A stretch of 64,000 nucleotides of DNA from Procambarus clarkii (taxonomy: Eukaryota > Arthropoda > Malacostraca > Decapoda > Cambaridae). This document shows, one piece after another, positions 1 to 10,265 of this stretch (its first letter is position 1; each line of letters starts with the position of its first letter). Position numbers and translations under genes: made by a program. Below the pieces are notes generated by a model. The model was given only the letters and a program-made list of their open reading frames with translations, searched no databases and had not been told where the DNA came from. Location of the stretch: NCBI RefSeq assembly GCF_040958095.1, contig NC_091165.1, positions 32,776,460-32,840,459 on the forward strand. Reading direction: 5' to 3'.

Positions 1-55
1 TGTTTCATTTCAATATCCATCAGAGAAGAGAGAGCCACGAGACAGGCAGAGATAT

Positions 56-190
56 GTTCCTAAGGCTGAGTGACAATATTGCTGACCAGTCACTCTTATA
101 GTTCCTAAGGCTGAGTGACAATATTGCTGACCAGTCACTCTTATAGTTCCTAAGGCTGAGTGACAATATTGCTGACCAGTCACTCTTATT
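56..190. repeat. 45-bp tandem repeat, three copies
   Basis: Three near-identical 45-bp units run head to tail at 56-100, 101-145 and 146-190. Each starts GTTCCTAAGG. Each unit carries inverted arms (AGTGAC ... GTCACT) about 15 bp apart, so it can form a short hairpin. No coding capacity is seen. Confidence 0.9.
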
Positions 191-329
191 TAGCTTGGCA
201 TAATCAACTACTGTACTAAAACTAATTAACAGCTATATCAATTATTTATTATCAATGTGAAATACAAAAAGGTTTCCTCAATTTAATTTATTAATAATTG
301 TGATAGAATTTATATGATAATAATAATAC

Positions 330-612
330 ACTAATTCACTGTGTCAGGGGACAGGCAGCCAGTGTGTATTCACACACTTTAGGCTTAAATCGAGGTTCCC
401 CCCCCCCAGGTCAAATTACTGACCCCCGCCCACTAAGCACAACCCCACAACAAGCTGCCAATTCCCGAGTACCTACCCACTGCTAGATGATCAGAGGCAT
501 TAGGTGATAAGAAATGTGCCCAACCATTTGTCCCGCCCTGGAATCGAACCCAAATTTCTTAAGTGTGCGTCGAGAACGAACCAGACTACAACATGGATCC
601 CCAAGACACATA
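330..612 (-). mobile_element. tRNA-derived SINE (SINE1), minus strand
   Basis: On the minus strand an RNA polymerase III B-box (GGTTCGATTCC, near 538-550) follows an A-box-like stretch about 50 bases earlier, the layout of a tRNA-derived SINE head. The body then runs through a segment resembling GGGCACATTTC plus CACCTAATGCC. The same body segment follows the tRNA-like head of the copy at 33,128-33,275, which marks them as one family. Decapod genomes are rich in repeats of this style. The copy is diverged and its ends are approximate. Confidence 0.7.
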
Positions 613-734
613 GCTCTAGTTTGCAGTAGTAATTATTAATTGACCTAATGATGCAGCAAGGATGAACGCACCATAATACTTGACCCGCGGAGAGCAAGTT
701 GTGATCACACCAACACACAGTGCTACAATACAGG

Positions 735-872
735 GGCCGGATTCAGGAAGGTACTTACGAAGGTTTTTCCTCTTAGCTAAGAACGTTTTCCCTCTTAGCG
801 CCTTCGTGGCAGCTACGTCCGTATTCAATTAGCTACCCTAAGTGGAAAAACCTTCGTAAGTTCATTCCGGGA
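735..872. mobile_element. short MITE-like element with long inverted ends
   Basis: A perfect 17-bp inverted repeat pairs 754-770 with 844-860 (CTTACGAAGGTTTTTCC and its complement). Similarity between the ends continues outward to about 40 bp, including a terminal CCGGATTCAGGAAG-like segment. The whole is about 140 bp without coding capacity, as expected for a miniature inverted-repeat transposable element. The superfamily is not assigned. A related terminus (CTTCCTGAATC) occurs at 3,800-3,822 on the opposite strand. Confidence 0.6.
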
Positions 873-1469
873 TTTAAGTGTGGTTTCAACCACTCGTAGC
901 TTTACGTAAACTGGATACAAGTCATTTTTTCTCTACTACATAACACTGAGATCGATTTATGATATTGGAACATGACCAAAATATTAAAGCTGGTGAATCT
1001 AGTGAAGAGGAGTCCTTCGTGTTAGTTATATATGCATTCTCTGCTTGAAACTTGAAGTAAATATGTGTTTGATGATAGTAGAATTAGTTTTATAATAGCA
1101 AGATATTATACCAGTAGATATTAAGTAAATAAACACTGGTGAACATGAAATATGAGAGAAGGTGATGAGCCCTGCCTGATGGGATCATTTACTATCACCA
1201 AATGCCCCTGTTCACCTAGTAGTAAGGGTGTACCTTAGCTATACATACCCATTTCTAATTTATTTAGTTTGGTTTTATTTTTAAATTAAATCTGGGTGAG
1301 ACATAAAATAAAAATATGCTGCACAAATGATGTTAGGTAAGGAGAAGGGTAAAAATGTCACAAACTTTATTCATTGAATACTTAAAGCTATAATTATGAC
1401 TATATAGATTATTAAAAAAGAGAGAGGGAAGTAGGGGTCCAAGACCTCTTCCTGTTATACAATTTGGGT

Positions 1470-1530
1470 GTGGAACAAGTAATTATCAAAAGAAGGCACC
1501 ATGCCGGGAAGGCTATGTAGCAGTAAGGCA
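1470..1530 (-). mobile_element. LINE-C 3' end, heavily 5'-truncated
   Basis: The segment containing AATTATCAAAAGAAGGCACC and GGGAAGGCTATGTAGC is the reverse complement of the LINE-C 3' UTR at 42,547-42,595. It is a dead-on-arrival LINE-C copy of about 50 bp, inserted in minus orientation. Confidence 0.65.
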
Positions 1531-1639
1531 GTGAGGTGAGGCAGCTACTTATTTGAGAAATGCTTATTTTATTTACCTTATAAGCTGAGGCAACTTATTT
1601 TATTTGAGGAATACTCAGCTGATTCCTTTACATTTAGCA

Positions 1640-2148
1640 TGGAACAAATTTGTGTCCAAGACCTCTTCCTGTTACTCAATTTGGCTGTGTGTAACCAAAC
1701 TAGAAGTGCTCTACAAATCAAGGGACCCAGAATGTGGAATGACCTCCCGAATCATGTCAAAGGCTGTACCTCTCTCAACCAGTTTAAGAGTTAAACCAAG
1801 TACTGCCTAATTAACTCCATGTAACCTAACTTACCTCCTAAATGTCAACCCATGTCTTGCTATTTTTTAAACAACGCTGTTCACCAACATGTGCAATTGC
1901 TGATTTATGCTATGTTAACCCCCTTTTTGTATTTTTTATTCCTTCTTTCAACACAATTTATACCTAATCCCGATTACTATTAAGTTTTAGTCTGTGTTTT
2001 TTCCCCCACACCTTGCCCGAAATGCTATGAGTATTAGTGGCTTTAGGTATTGTATGTACTAGCTCTGTCTATAAATCCAACATTATGTTTGTAAATCAAC
2101 TGTATGTACTTTTCCTGAATAAAATGTATTTATTATTTATTTTTTAAT
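1640..2148 (+). mobile_element. LINE-B 3' fragment, plus strand
   Basis: The segment encodes the degraded end of the LINE-B ORF2 (the counterpart of ALQIKGPRMWNDLPNHVKDC in the fuller copy), then the LINE-B 3' UTR. The UTR carries the conserved block TTGCCCGAAATGCTATGAG and TTAGTGGCTTTAGG and ends in AATAAAATG plus a T/A-rich tail. The 5' side is lost and the frame is broken. Confidence 0.8.
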
Positions 2149-2149
2149 C

Positions 2150-2200
2150 AGTAAGTATTAAAAGAAGGCACCAAGCTGGGAAGGCTATGTAGCACCATTG
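2150..2200 (-). mobile_element. second LINE-C 3' end fragment
   Basis: It repeats the LINE-C 3'-end signature of the 1,470-1,530 fragment (AAAAGAAGGCACCAAGCTGG then GAAGGCTATGTAGCACCA), again on the minus strand. It abuts the tail of the LINE-B fragment. Confidence 0.6.
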
Positions 2201-2574
2201 TGTGTAACAATAAACCAAATTTTTTTTTAACAAATAATGCACCTGTATGGTAAAACAAATCCTGTCAGCTGTAAAAATATTGATGCAGTTATTTAAATGA
2301 AAAATATAATGAAAGAAATATTACTGGTTTATTTTTATCCTATCTTTTTGTACTGTACAGTATATCCAAGGAAGTGAAAAATTGAGACATAATGCACAAT
2401 TTAATGAATGATTAGCATGGATTAGCAGTTCAAAAGAAATATGACTATTACATATCAACATGAGATCCTAATGATCCATGGTCAACATGACTTAATAAGG
2501 ATAATACAGTACTGAATTTGTAATAATACAAACTATAATTTAAAATCTTTATTACTGATTTTTTTTATTAAGAA

Positions 2575-2830
2575 GATTAGGTACACACAGCAATGTACTA
2601 CTACCCTATTCTATATGGAATATTACACAGTGTAGATAAAAAACTAGCTATAAGTTTATCTAATACTCCCATCTCACAGGATGGTTAGACATACTGTACA
2701 TGGAATCAATTTAGAAAATACCAGCCTCAATACAAAAAACAAATCAACTCTGACTAAACAACTCTAAGCAATTTTCACAAGAGGTAAGCACTGAATCATG
2801 GAAACATTATATTATAATTACTCTTACCAG
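2575..2830 (-). mobile_element. LINE 3' UTR fragment (family F)
   Basis: It is diverged from the better copies at 2,879-3,200 and 8,100-8,420 but shares their order: a terminal CACAGCAATGT, then ACACAGTGTAGATAAAAA, then the complement of the blocks before the stop codon. The family encodes a short C-terminal peptide containing HYICDCPVISDF, typical of the Cys/His tail after the reverse transcriptase of a non-LTR element. Only the 3' UTR survives here. Confidence 0.55.
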
Positions 2831-2878
2831 TTTCTACAAAACTCCTCTCAAACAATGTATTTTTAAACATGTTTAGGT

Positions 2879-3769
2879 ATACACAGCAATGTGCTGCTTC
2901 CCTATTCTGTCTAAAGGACCACACAGTGTAGATCAAAAACCAGCTACCAGCTCACCCAACATCCTCACCTCACAGGATGGCCAGTCATACATGGAATTAG
3001 GAGAGAACAAAATACTTAATGCTGATCTATTAGCCTCCACTGGCAAAATCTGGGTGCAGCACAAGAATATCTTCCAATATTCCTGAGTGTATGAAGTAAT
3101 TACAGAGCTCAAAATACCTCATACCATTTGGTATGAAGTCACTGATAACAGGACAATCACAGATATACGTAGTGTTGGAGAGTATGTTCTCTCAAGTAGG
3201 ACTGAAAACAGATTTTTTTTCCACCAAGAGGGCTATAAACTCATGGAACCGCCTACCCGCTGAAGCCGTAAATGCCAAATTCCAGCTAAAAAATATCATT
3301 AAGACAATTGGCGGGCCCTTTAACAAGCCGCCGGCTTTCTGTCCTCTTCGAGGTCACTAGATAGTTAGTGGCTCTTGGGTAAATTCAGTAATATACAATA
3401 ATTGTCAGCGCATCTTCCGAGCAACAAGGACAGCTACACAGTATCTCTTAGAATTACGTAGGTAAACAACAAATGTAACATATTTGTTTACTACAATGTC
3501 GGTGCTGGCTGTAGAAGTTGAAAAAAACATTGTTTTACTTCGAAATATACTAATTTTATAAGAAAATTCAACGTAAATAGGAGGCAGTAGAGCTCCGATA
3601 AGCCAGCACTAAATCTTCAATATGAAGAATGTTGCTGCTCTCTGATTGGCCAAACGAAACACAGTAGTGACCTCTATCGGCACGCAGGTGAACCAACAAT
3701 TTTCTTCCTAAGTGGACCTTATTGAATCGCACCTAAGCATCTTCTTAGGGTGCACTTAGGAACCTTCGT
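2879..3769. repeat. ~890-bp composite repeat, copy 1
   Basis: The segment is nearly identical to 8,100-8,992. It joins a minus-strand LINE 3' end (peptide ending ILEDILVLHPDFASGG) to a plus-strand LINE fragment (peptide INSWNRLPAEAV near 3,235-3,270). A non-coding stretch and a MITE-like half end follow (3,690-3,769). Both copies share the internal junctions, so the composite formed before it was copied. Confidence 0.85.
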
Positions 3770-4149
3770 AGCAAACCCACTTACGAAGAAATACACAGAG
3801 CTTCCTGAATCTAGGTCCTGGTAACTTTGTATGCAACATAACGTATCAAAACACTCTTGTACTAAAACCCTAACCAAACATTATTGAGCATACTCTATCT
3901 AACCTAACCTAATGATACAGTGTTAACAGTAAACACGCAACATACAGATGCCCAAGTATGCCCCGCCAGCCACACTTGAGGTGGGCATCATGCCCCAGCT
4001 GGTGGTGCCTCCTGCCTCTCCTCCTCACACAACACCAGTACACAACGTGCTAAGCCACAGCCTCCTGGCCCACGGCAGGTTAGGCCTCACAGGCCCAGCA
4101 AAACATTCAAGAATTAACTTTAATTGGGTTCAGAGAGACTATTAATAAA

Positions 4150-4570
4150 AGACAAAGTAGGATTGAGGAGGTAGTGGGCGTGGGGGCGGGGCAGGAGAGG
4201 GCGGGCGGGCGTGACACTGGCCACACAACACCCACCACCGTCAAGTGTGGCATCACTCCTGGCCATTTGACATGAGTGGGAGGAGAGGCGAGGCGCCGTC
4301 CTGGGGCGGCCAGGGCCTGGCCACCCATCATGGCGGCCGCACACGCCGCCGCCGCCACTCACCACTCCTGGCGGCGGCGGCCCACCACATTGGGGGAAGC
4401 TACAAACCTAAGATCGAGGCTGCGGCGGGATATCATGGACAACAAGGTCTGCGTCACTCCCTACTGACCACTCCGCCATATTGGACACACGCTTGCCAAC
4501 CCTTCCCACCCACAACACGCCCGACCCACGCCTGCCAACCCCTCGTACCCCCCCCCCCGACAACCAATAC
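4150..4570. promoter_or_regulatory. CpG-island-like GC-rich segment, possible promoter
   Basis: This is an isolated GC- and CpG-rich block in AT-rich surroundings, with repeated CGCCGCCGCC runs and two ATGGCGG/CCGCCAT motifs (4,329 and 4,471 region) like YY1 sites. On the minus strand a good 5' splice donor (GTGAGT) lies near 4,355-4,360. Short reading frames exist on both strands but none resembles a known protein. A 5' UTR exon and promoter of a gene outside the visible part is possible; this is inference. Confidence 0.45.
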
Positions 4571-5029
4571 CATATCCTAACTCCACTCATTAAACAAACA
4601 TTATTCTATATAATATAGATTTAAAAATTCTTTTTGCACTATTATTGCAAGCATTCGTTATAAATAAACAATAAGGGCAATAATTTAAATATTTCAAAAT
4701 GACCAATAATTATATTTTATTGGTATAGGCCTATCTAATAATTCCTGTTGTCAGGGTCAGAAAGCCTATATTGTACTAGACTTGTATATCGCCCCCCCTC
4801 CCCCTACTATAGGTCGAATGGTGACAATCTTCGGACACAACCCACCCTACCTTTATGTACCCAATCCGAACATCTTTACCATTGTGATCATTGTTGTCTT
4901 CTTATCTGTGCTATCAATCTGCTGTATGGTGTCTGTTAATCTTGTTTAAATTACCAATCAAGTTGTCAATGTAATCAAGCAGAGCTTTAATATACCAATG
5001 TGCTTTAATATACATAAGAACAAGGTAAT
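4571..5029. other. AT-rich spacer, no gene seen
   Basis: Mostly AT-rich sequence with a C-rich interruption at 4,790-4,805. No conserved reading frame or repeat end was recognised. Confidence 0.6.
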
Positions 5030-5365
5030 TGCAGAAGGCCTATTTTCCCATATGAGGCAGCTCCTAGCTGTCTATAACCACCCAATCCCACTCATAAACA
5101 TGTCCAACCCACGCTTGAAACAATCGAGGGACCTCACCTTCACCACGTTACGCGGTAATTGGTTCCACAAATCAACAACCCGGTTACCGAACCAGTATTT
5201 ACCCAAGTCTTTCCTAAATCTAAACTTATCCAATTTATACCCATTGTTTCGTGTTCTGTCTTGTGTTGATACTTTTAATACCCTATTAATATCCCCTTTG
5301 TTATGTCCATTCATCCACTTGTAAACCTCTTCGCCTTTCCAGTGAATGCCTTTCAAGTTAAGCTT
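5030..5365 (-). mobile_element. LINE-E reverse transcriptase C-terminus and 3' UTR
   Basis: On the minus strand, 5,072-5,356 encodes a 94-residue peptide with FGNRVVDLWNQLPRNVV and SLDCFKRGLDMFM. This is the conserved tail after the RT thumb of CR1-like LINEs. The 3' UTR follows with GGAGCTGCCTCATATGGG and AATAGGCCTTCTGC, a signature of a widespread decapod LINE tail. The copy is 5'-truncated. The same tail recurs at 6,350-6,400. Confidence 0.8.
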
Positions 5366-5432
5366 TGTTAATCTTTCTTCATATGAGGTGGTGGCACAGC
5401 TATATATTACCGAGATACATTTATCTGCAACA

Positions 5433-6074
5433 CCACCATCATCTGGTCACTTGGTCCGGGAGACATCTCCCGTCACGCCTCCACAGATCTCCAGTATCAG
5501 CTCTTGATACTGGTAATGGCTTAAAAGGGCCACCACTTACGAGCTATTCATGCCCGTGCCACCTTTTGGGTGGCTTCATCTTCATCTTAACACATTCACA
5601 AGGGAGACATCTCCCGTCACGCAGGGTGCATTCGCACCCCCACAGATCTCCAGTATCAGCTCTTGATACTGGTAATGGCTCAAAAGGGCCACCACTTACG
5701 GGCTATTCATGCCCGTGCCACCTTTTGGGTGGCTTAATCTTCATCAATCAATTCAATCTGTTCAAATCACGGGAGACATCTCCCGTCACGCAGGGTGCAG
5801 TCGCACCTCCACAGATCTCCAGTATCATCTATTGATACTGGTAATGGCTCAAAAGGGCCACCACTTACGGGCTATTCATGCCCGTGCCACCTTTTGGGTG
5901 GCTTCATCTTAACACATTCACAAGGGAGACATCTCCCGTCACGCAGGGTGCATTCGCACCTCCACAGATCTCCAGTATCAGCTCTTGATACTGGTAATGG
6001 CTCAAAAGGGCCACCACTTACGGGCTATTCATGCCCGTGCCACCTTTTGGCTTAATCTTCATCAATCAATCATC
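5433..6074 (+). mobile_element. hairpin-array element, locus 1 (four units)
   Basis: Four head-to-tail units begin at 5,458, 5,602, 5,771 and 5,924. In the unit at 5,769-5,920 six hairpins follow one another. H1 has an 8-bp arm ACGGGAGA. H2 is GGTGC/GCACC. H3 (5,819-5,841) has a 9-bp arm CCAGTATCA. H4 is TGGC/GCCA. H5 is ACGGGC/GCCCGT. H6 is GCCACC/GGTGGC. The element starts with a CACTTGGTCC head and ends in a CAATCAATC tail. Flanks carry a perfect 13-bp direct repeat, TTTATCTGCAACA (5,420-5,432 and 6,075-6,087), read as a target-site duplication. No protein-coding meaning is seen. The family is not recognised. Confidence 0.85.
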
Positions 6075-6099
6075 TTTATCTGCAACAGTGTTATTAGTG

Positions 6100-6240
6100 C
6101 AGGCGATGAGTCACAATAACGTGGCTGAAGTATGTTGACCAGACCACACACTAGAAGTTGAAGGGACGACGACGTTTCGGTCCGTCCTGGACCATTCTCA
6201 AGTCGATTGTGATGAGGAAGATTGATTGATTTTATAAGTC
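6100..6240 (-). mobile_element. Penelope-like element 3' terminal region with hammerhead-like fold
   Basis: This lies downstream of the minus-strand Penelope-like ORF. On the minus strand the 6,160-6,206 segment gives a 5-bp stem (GGTCC/GGACC), then GAAAC, then a very short stem with a UCGU loop and UC. That is the stem II - GAAA - minimal stem III - cleavage-site order of hammerhead ribozymes reported in Penelope-like elements. The other core strand, expected CUGANGA, reads UUGAGAA here, so the motif is degenerate or not a ribozyme. Confidence 0.4.
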
Positions 6241-6349
6241 GATTATAAAATCGACTCATCGATTGTGATGAGGACAGGTAGGGACAGGCAATAAATAGGC
6301 AAGAGAGAGCTGAGGAGGAAAGTAAGGTGTAGGGGATAGTAGTAATAAT

Positions 6350-6400
6350 GAGAACTGCAGAAGGCCTATTGGCTCATACGAGGCAGCTCCTATTATAACT
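6350..6400 (-). mobile_element. LINE-E 3' tail fragment
   Basis: The short segment with GAGCTGCCTCGTATGAGCC and AATAGGCCTTCTGC (minus strand) matches the LINE-E 3' UTR at 5,030-5,070. No coding part remains. Confidence 0.5.
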
Positions 6401-6536
6401 ACCGAAGGAGATAGTAATAGGAATAAGAAGAGGATAGCAAGGGAACGTAGGAGAAGACAATGCACAGAAAAACGGAGAAGAGAGAAAGAAAAGGAAAGAG
6501 AAAAAAGAAAAAGAAAGATAAATGGAAGGGGTAAGC

Positions 6537-8099
6537 TTATGTTAAGTCACGTTTGTTAGAAAGATTACAGCATTTGAGTATATACTGTGAAAGGGAAGAG
6601 TCCACAGCAACAAAGCCAGGACTCAAGTTCATGTTGGGTACATTGTGTATAAGAGCCGATTCTACAAGACGGCGTCTGTGTAGAGTAGAGGCAGGAAAGA
6701 TTATTTTGGAGGAAGACCAATCAATGGGATGATTAGAATCCCTCACATGGCAGAAGAGAGCATTGTTAGTGTCTGCAGACTTAACACTTCTCTTGTGTTC
6801 TTTAAGTCTATCATTCAGTGTACGGCCAGTTTCGCCAAAGTATTGGAGAGGACAAGATGAACAGGAAATAGAGTAGACACCAGCAGCGTTAGAAGCAGGA
6901 GGAGCAGTGTGAACTAGATTACTACGAAGTGTGTTAGTTTGTCGAAAGGCGAGTTTAATGTCAAGAGGACGAAAGGTATTGGTAAAAGTTTTGAGTTCAG
7001 ATATGAAGGGAAGGCATAGTACAGTGCTAGTAGTGTTGGAAGCAGGTTTAGGATGAAAGAAATTTCGTTTAGCTTGAGAGTAGGCACAGTTGATGAAATG
7101 CAAAGGATAACCAAGGCGAGAGAATGATTTGTAGATAAAGGCAATTTCAGAATCAAGAAACTGAGGGTCGCTGAGGCGTAGAGCGCGGAGGAAGAGAGAG
7201 ACGAGGACACTTTTCTTAACAGAAGGAGGATGGTAGGAAAAGAAGTGAATGTACATGCCACTATGCATGGGTTTACGGTAGACAGAGAAAGAGAACCCAG
7301 ACACAGAGCTGTGAACATGAACAACAAGAAAAGGAAGGAGGGAATTAGATTCCCACTCAACTTTGAAATGGATAGAAGGAGCCAGATTGTTAAGAGGGGC
7401 GAGGAAAGGCTGGAAAAGATTAAGGTCATGAGGCCATAAAGCAAAAATGTCATCAACATAGCGAAGCCAGAGAGAGGGACGAGTATCAATAGAAGGAAGA
7501 AGAACAGTTTCGAAGTATTCCACGTAGAAATTAGCAAGAACAGGGGAGAGAGGGGAACCCATAGCGACGCCGAAAGTTTGAGTGTAATATTTACCGTTGA
7601 AAGAGAAAGAGTTAGATTCAACACAGAGTCTAATGAGATCGAGGAAAACGTCAGTGGGAAGTGGGAGAGGAAGGAGGCCCTCTGACGCCTTCTGTCTGAG
7701 GAAAGAGAGAACGTCATCGAGCGGAACATTAGTGAACAGAGAGTCGACATCAAGACTAAGCATCTTACAAGAGGGTTGCAGGCGCAGTCTTTCTATGAAG
7801 TCCTGAGAGTGACGAAGATGGGCAGGGGAAAAAGTGCCAAGGTAAGGTGTCAGGGTTTTAGCGAGCCAGGAGGCAAGAGCCCCGATAGCTGACAGAGCCC
7901 CGTAAAGAAATGATAGGACGAAGAGGAACACCAGGTTTATGAGTCTTAGGAAGACCATAGAAATAAGGAAGAGAAGGGCAGATGACACGGAAACGTTTAA
8001 TGAGATCAAAGTCAGGAGGGCAAAGACTAGAGAGCTGTCTTAGTTTGCGGTTAAAGGAAGTTTTGAGGCGATCCAAAGGGTTAGAAGTCAGGGGAGTCG
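6537..8099 (-). pseudogene. Penelope-like retroelement ORF: reverse transcriptase plus GIY-YIG endonuclease
   Basis: The element encodes the single polyprotein of Penelope-like elements, which copy RNA into chromosomal DNA. An N-terminal piece (7,858-8,099) holds YGLPKTHKPGVPLRPIIS, a hallmark RT segment. The main 490-residue frame (6,537-8,009) carries the RT core with DVDSLFTNVP, GVAMGSPLSPVLANF and the catalytic YVDD. Its C-terminus is a GIY-YIG endonuclease (GVYSISC ... YFGETGRTLNDRLKEH). A frameshift near 7,860-7,900 separates the first two parts. The 5' end stops abruptly at 8,099 against the 890-bp composite repeat. The broken frame and truncation mark it as dead. The assignment to this class is firm. 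Confidence 0.9.
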
Positions 8100-8992
8100 T
8101 ACACAGCAATGTGCTGCTTCCCTATTCTGTATAAAGGACCACACAGTGTAGATCAAAAACCAGCTACAAGCTCATCCAACATCCTCACCTCACAGGATGG
8201 CCAGTCATACATGGAATTAGGAGAGAACAAAATACTTAATGCTGATCTATTAGCCTCCACTGGCAAAATCTGGGTGCAGCACAAGAATATCTTCCAATAT
8301 TCCTGAGTGTATGAAGTAATTACAGAGCTCAAAATACCTCATACCATTTGGTATGAAGTCACTGATAACAGGACAATCACAGATATAGTGTTGGAGAGTA
8401 TGTTCTCTCAAGTAGGACTGAAAACAGATGTTTTTTTCCACCAAGAGGGCTATAAACCCATGGAACCGCCTACCCGCTGAAGCCATAAATGCCAAATTCC
8501 AGCTAAAAAATATCATCAAGACAATTGGCGGGCCCTTTAACAAGCCGCCGGCTTTCTGTCCTCTTCGAGGCCAGTAGATAGTTAGTGGCCCTTGGGTAAA
8601 TTCAGTAAATATATACAATAATTGTCAGCGCATCTTCCGAGCAACAAGGACAGCTACACAGTATCTGTTAGAATTACGTAGGTAAACAACAAATGTAACA
8701 TATTTGTTTACTACAATGTCGGTGCTGGCTGTATAAGTTGAAAAAAAACATTGTTTTACTTCGAAATATACTAATTTTATAAGAAAATTCGACGTAAATA
8801 GGAGGCAGTAGAGCTCCGATAAGCCAGCGCTAAATCTTCAATATGAAGAATGTTGCTGCTCTCTGATTGGCCAAACGAAACACAGTAGTGACCTCTATCG
8901 GCACGCAGGTGAACCAACAATTTTCTTCCTTAGTGGACGTTACTGAATTGCACCTAAGCATCTTCTTAGAGCACACTTAGGAACCTTCGTTC
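8100..8992. repeat. ~890-bp composite repeat, copy 2
   Basis: It is nearly identical to 2,879-3,769. On its left it abuts the truncated 5' end of the Penelope-like ORF, on its right the truncated RNase H of LINE-A. The minus strand at 8,250-8,430 encodes the LINE C-terminal peptide CDCPVISDFIPNGMRYF followed by its 3' UTR toward 8,100. Confidence 0.85.
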
Positions 8993-9584
8993 CATCCCTA
9001 GCTACTGACCCATCACAATGTACATGTAGAATGTTTTCTGTAGGCAGTTTTCTAATTATACAATCATATGTTGCCCTCAGCTCTCCTATTTCATACATAT
9101 TTTTTTTCTTTTGCAAGGGAGTAATTACTACATCTACATTACAATCCTCCCATGGTGGTGTGAATTTTCTCTTGGGCACAGCAATACACTCTGTAATAAC
9201 ATCATACCTTATAACATTAGTACATAAGTTATTCATATATACTCTCTTCTTCATCATACACTGTTCACTACTTCCCACCTTTTGAACCGAGAGGATTAAT
9301 TCATTAGCTCCCCCACCTCTCATTAATTTAATGGCAGAGGCTACATTTATCTCTTCAATTCTATCCCCAATACTCTGCAGATTCAACTCCATCCTCATTA
9401 TCTCAATCATAGCATTTCTTGGGCATCCTAAGATAATCCTCATGGCTTCATTTTGTATCTTCTCCAACTTGCCCATCCTACCTTTATCAAAACAAGAAAT
9501 GACAGGTGCAGCATAATCAATAAGAGATCTTACAGTACTCAAGTATATCATTCGTAGCACAGGCACTTCCACTCCTTCCACAGG
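8993..9584 (-). pseudogene. LINE-A ORF2, RT C-terminus and start of RNase H
   Basis: The minus-strand peptide continues the LINE-A reverse transcriptase of 10,491-12,110. Its start VPVLRMIYLSTVRSLIDYAA is the conserved post-RT segment. The first RNase H motif, HVHCDGSVARDG, follows near 9,000-9,030. The frame is then cut at 8,993 by the composite repeat, so the remaining catalytic residues of RNase H are missing. An insertion (about 9,585-10,490) separates it from the rest of the RT. Confidence 0.85.
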
Positions 9585-9589
9585 GAAAT

Positions 9590-9945
9590 AGCAGTTAGGC
9601 TATATACCTAATAAATTCCCTGTAACCTACCTTACCCTTCTATTGGCAACCAATGTCTGTTTTTTCTTTAAAGAGCGCTGTTTGTCGACATAATTGTATT
9701 TGTGCTGCTTTTTCATCTATGTTTTCATTTCTTGTTTTCATTCTACTCATTATGCTCAATTAGTATTAAGCTTGTCATTTAAGTTTATCATGCCCGAAAC
9801 GCTTTGCGTAATAGTGGCTTTAGGCATTGTATGTACTAGCTCTACCTATAAGTCAACCATTCCTTGTAAAAATTTATTGTATGTATGTACCTTACCTAAA
9901 TAAAATTGTATTGTATTGTATTGTATTGTATTGTTGTATTGTATA
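9590..9945 (+). mobile_element. LINE-B 3' UTR copy with (TTGTA)n tail
   Basis: The segment begins in the last LINE-B codons (AATAAATTCCCTGTAACC), passes through the conserved GCCCGAAACGCTTTGCG block, and ends in a pentanucleotide (TTGTA)n run at 9,905-9,945. This is the usual LINE-B terminus. It is almost identical to 20,500-20,690 plus 21,568-21,692. No ORF remains. Confidence 0.85.
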
Positions 9946-10262
9946 TAGACTACGTCTAGGTTACAGATGCAACTGGGAGATGGGTGAACCCCGACAGAGA
10001 GAGTGCATCTTCTGCCAAACTGTCACAGAAAAGCCATTACTTCACTATCTTCTGGAATGTGAAGCAACCAATGACCTTAGAAGAGCTTTAAGAGTTCCTG
10101 AATCATGCAGTGGCCACCCTGAAGCCATCAGCCACTCTCCTGGTCAACAAAGGTGTCCAGCAGCTGGACACTCTCATAAAGACTGTGAAGCAGTATCCTC
10201 CCCCGCGATAACAGCTTGATGGTTAAATGCAACCTCAGGATACTGAGAAAAAAAAACAAAAA
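9946..10262 (+). mobile_element. I-like LINE 3' end with Cys/His tail and poly(A)
   Basis: The plus strand encodes RLRLGYRCNWEMG and then CIFCQTVTEKPLLHYLLEC. This is the C-terminal Cys-Cys-His-Cys motif that ends ORF2 of RNase H-bearing LINEs. A stop at 10,217-10,219 is followed by an A-rich tail (10,241-10,268). The copy is 5'-truncated. Confidence 0.7.
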
Positions 10263-10265
10263 AAA

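Noticed and set aside
735..3822. One large transposon bounded by the related ends near 735 and 3,822
   Set aside because: The left end already pairs with 844-860 as a small MITE, and the intervening sequence is made of unrelated LINE fragments.
4107..4580. Ala/Arg/Pro-rich reading frames in the GC-rich block
   Set aside because: They follow base composition, overlap on both strands, and resemble no known protein.
5365..6055. Protein repeats encoded by the hairpin array
   Set aside because: Unit lengths (144, 169, 153) change the frame between units, and the conservation follows base pairing, not codons.
5433..6074. Hammerhead ribozyme inside the hairpin units
   Set aside because: Neither strand has the CUGANGA and GAAA core in a workable order.
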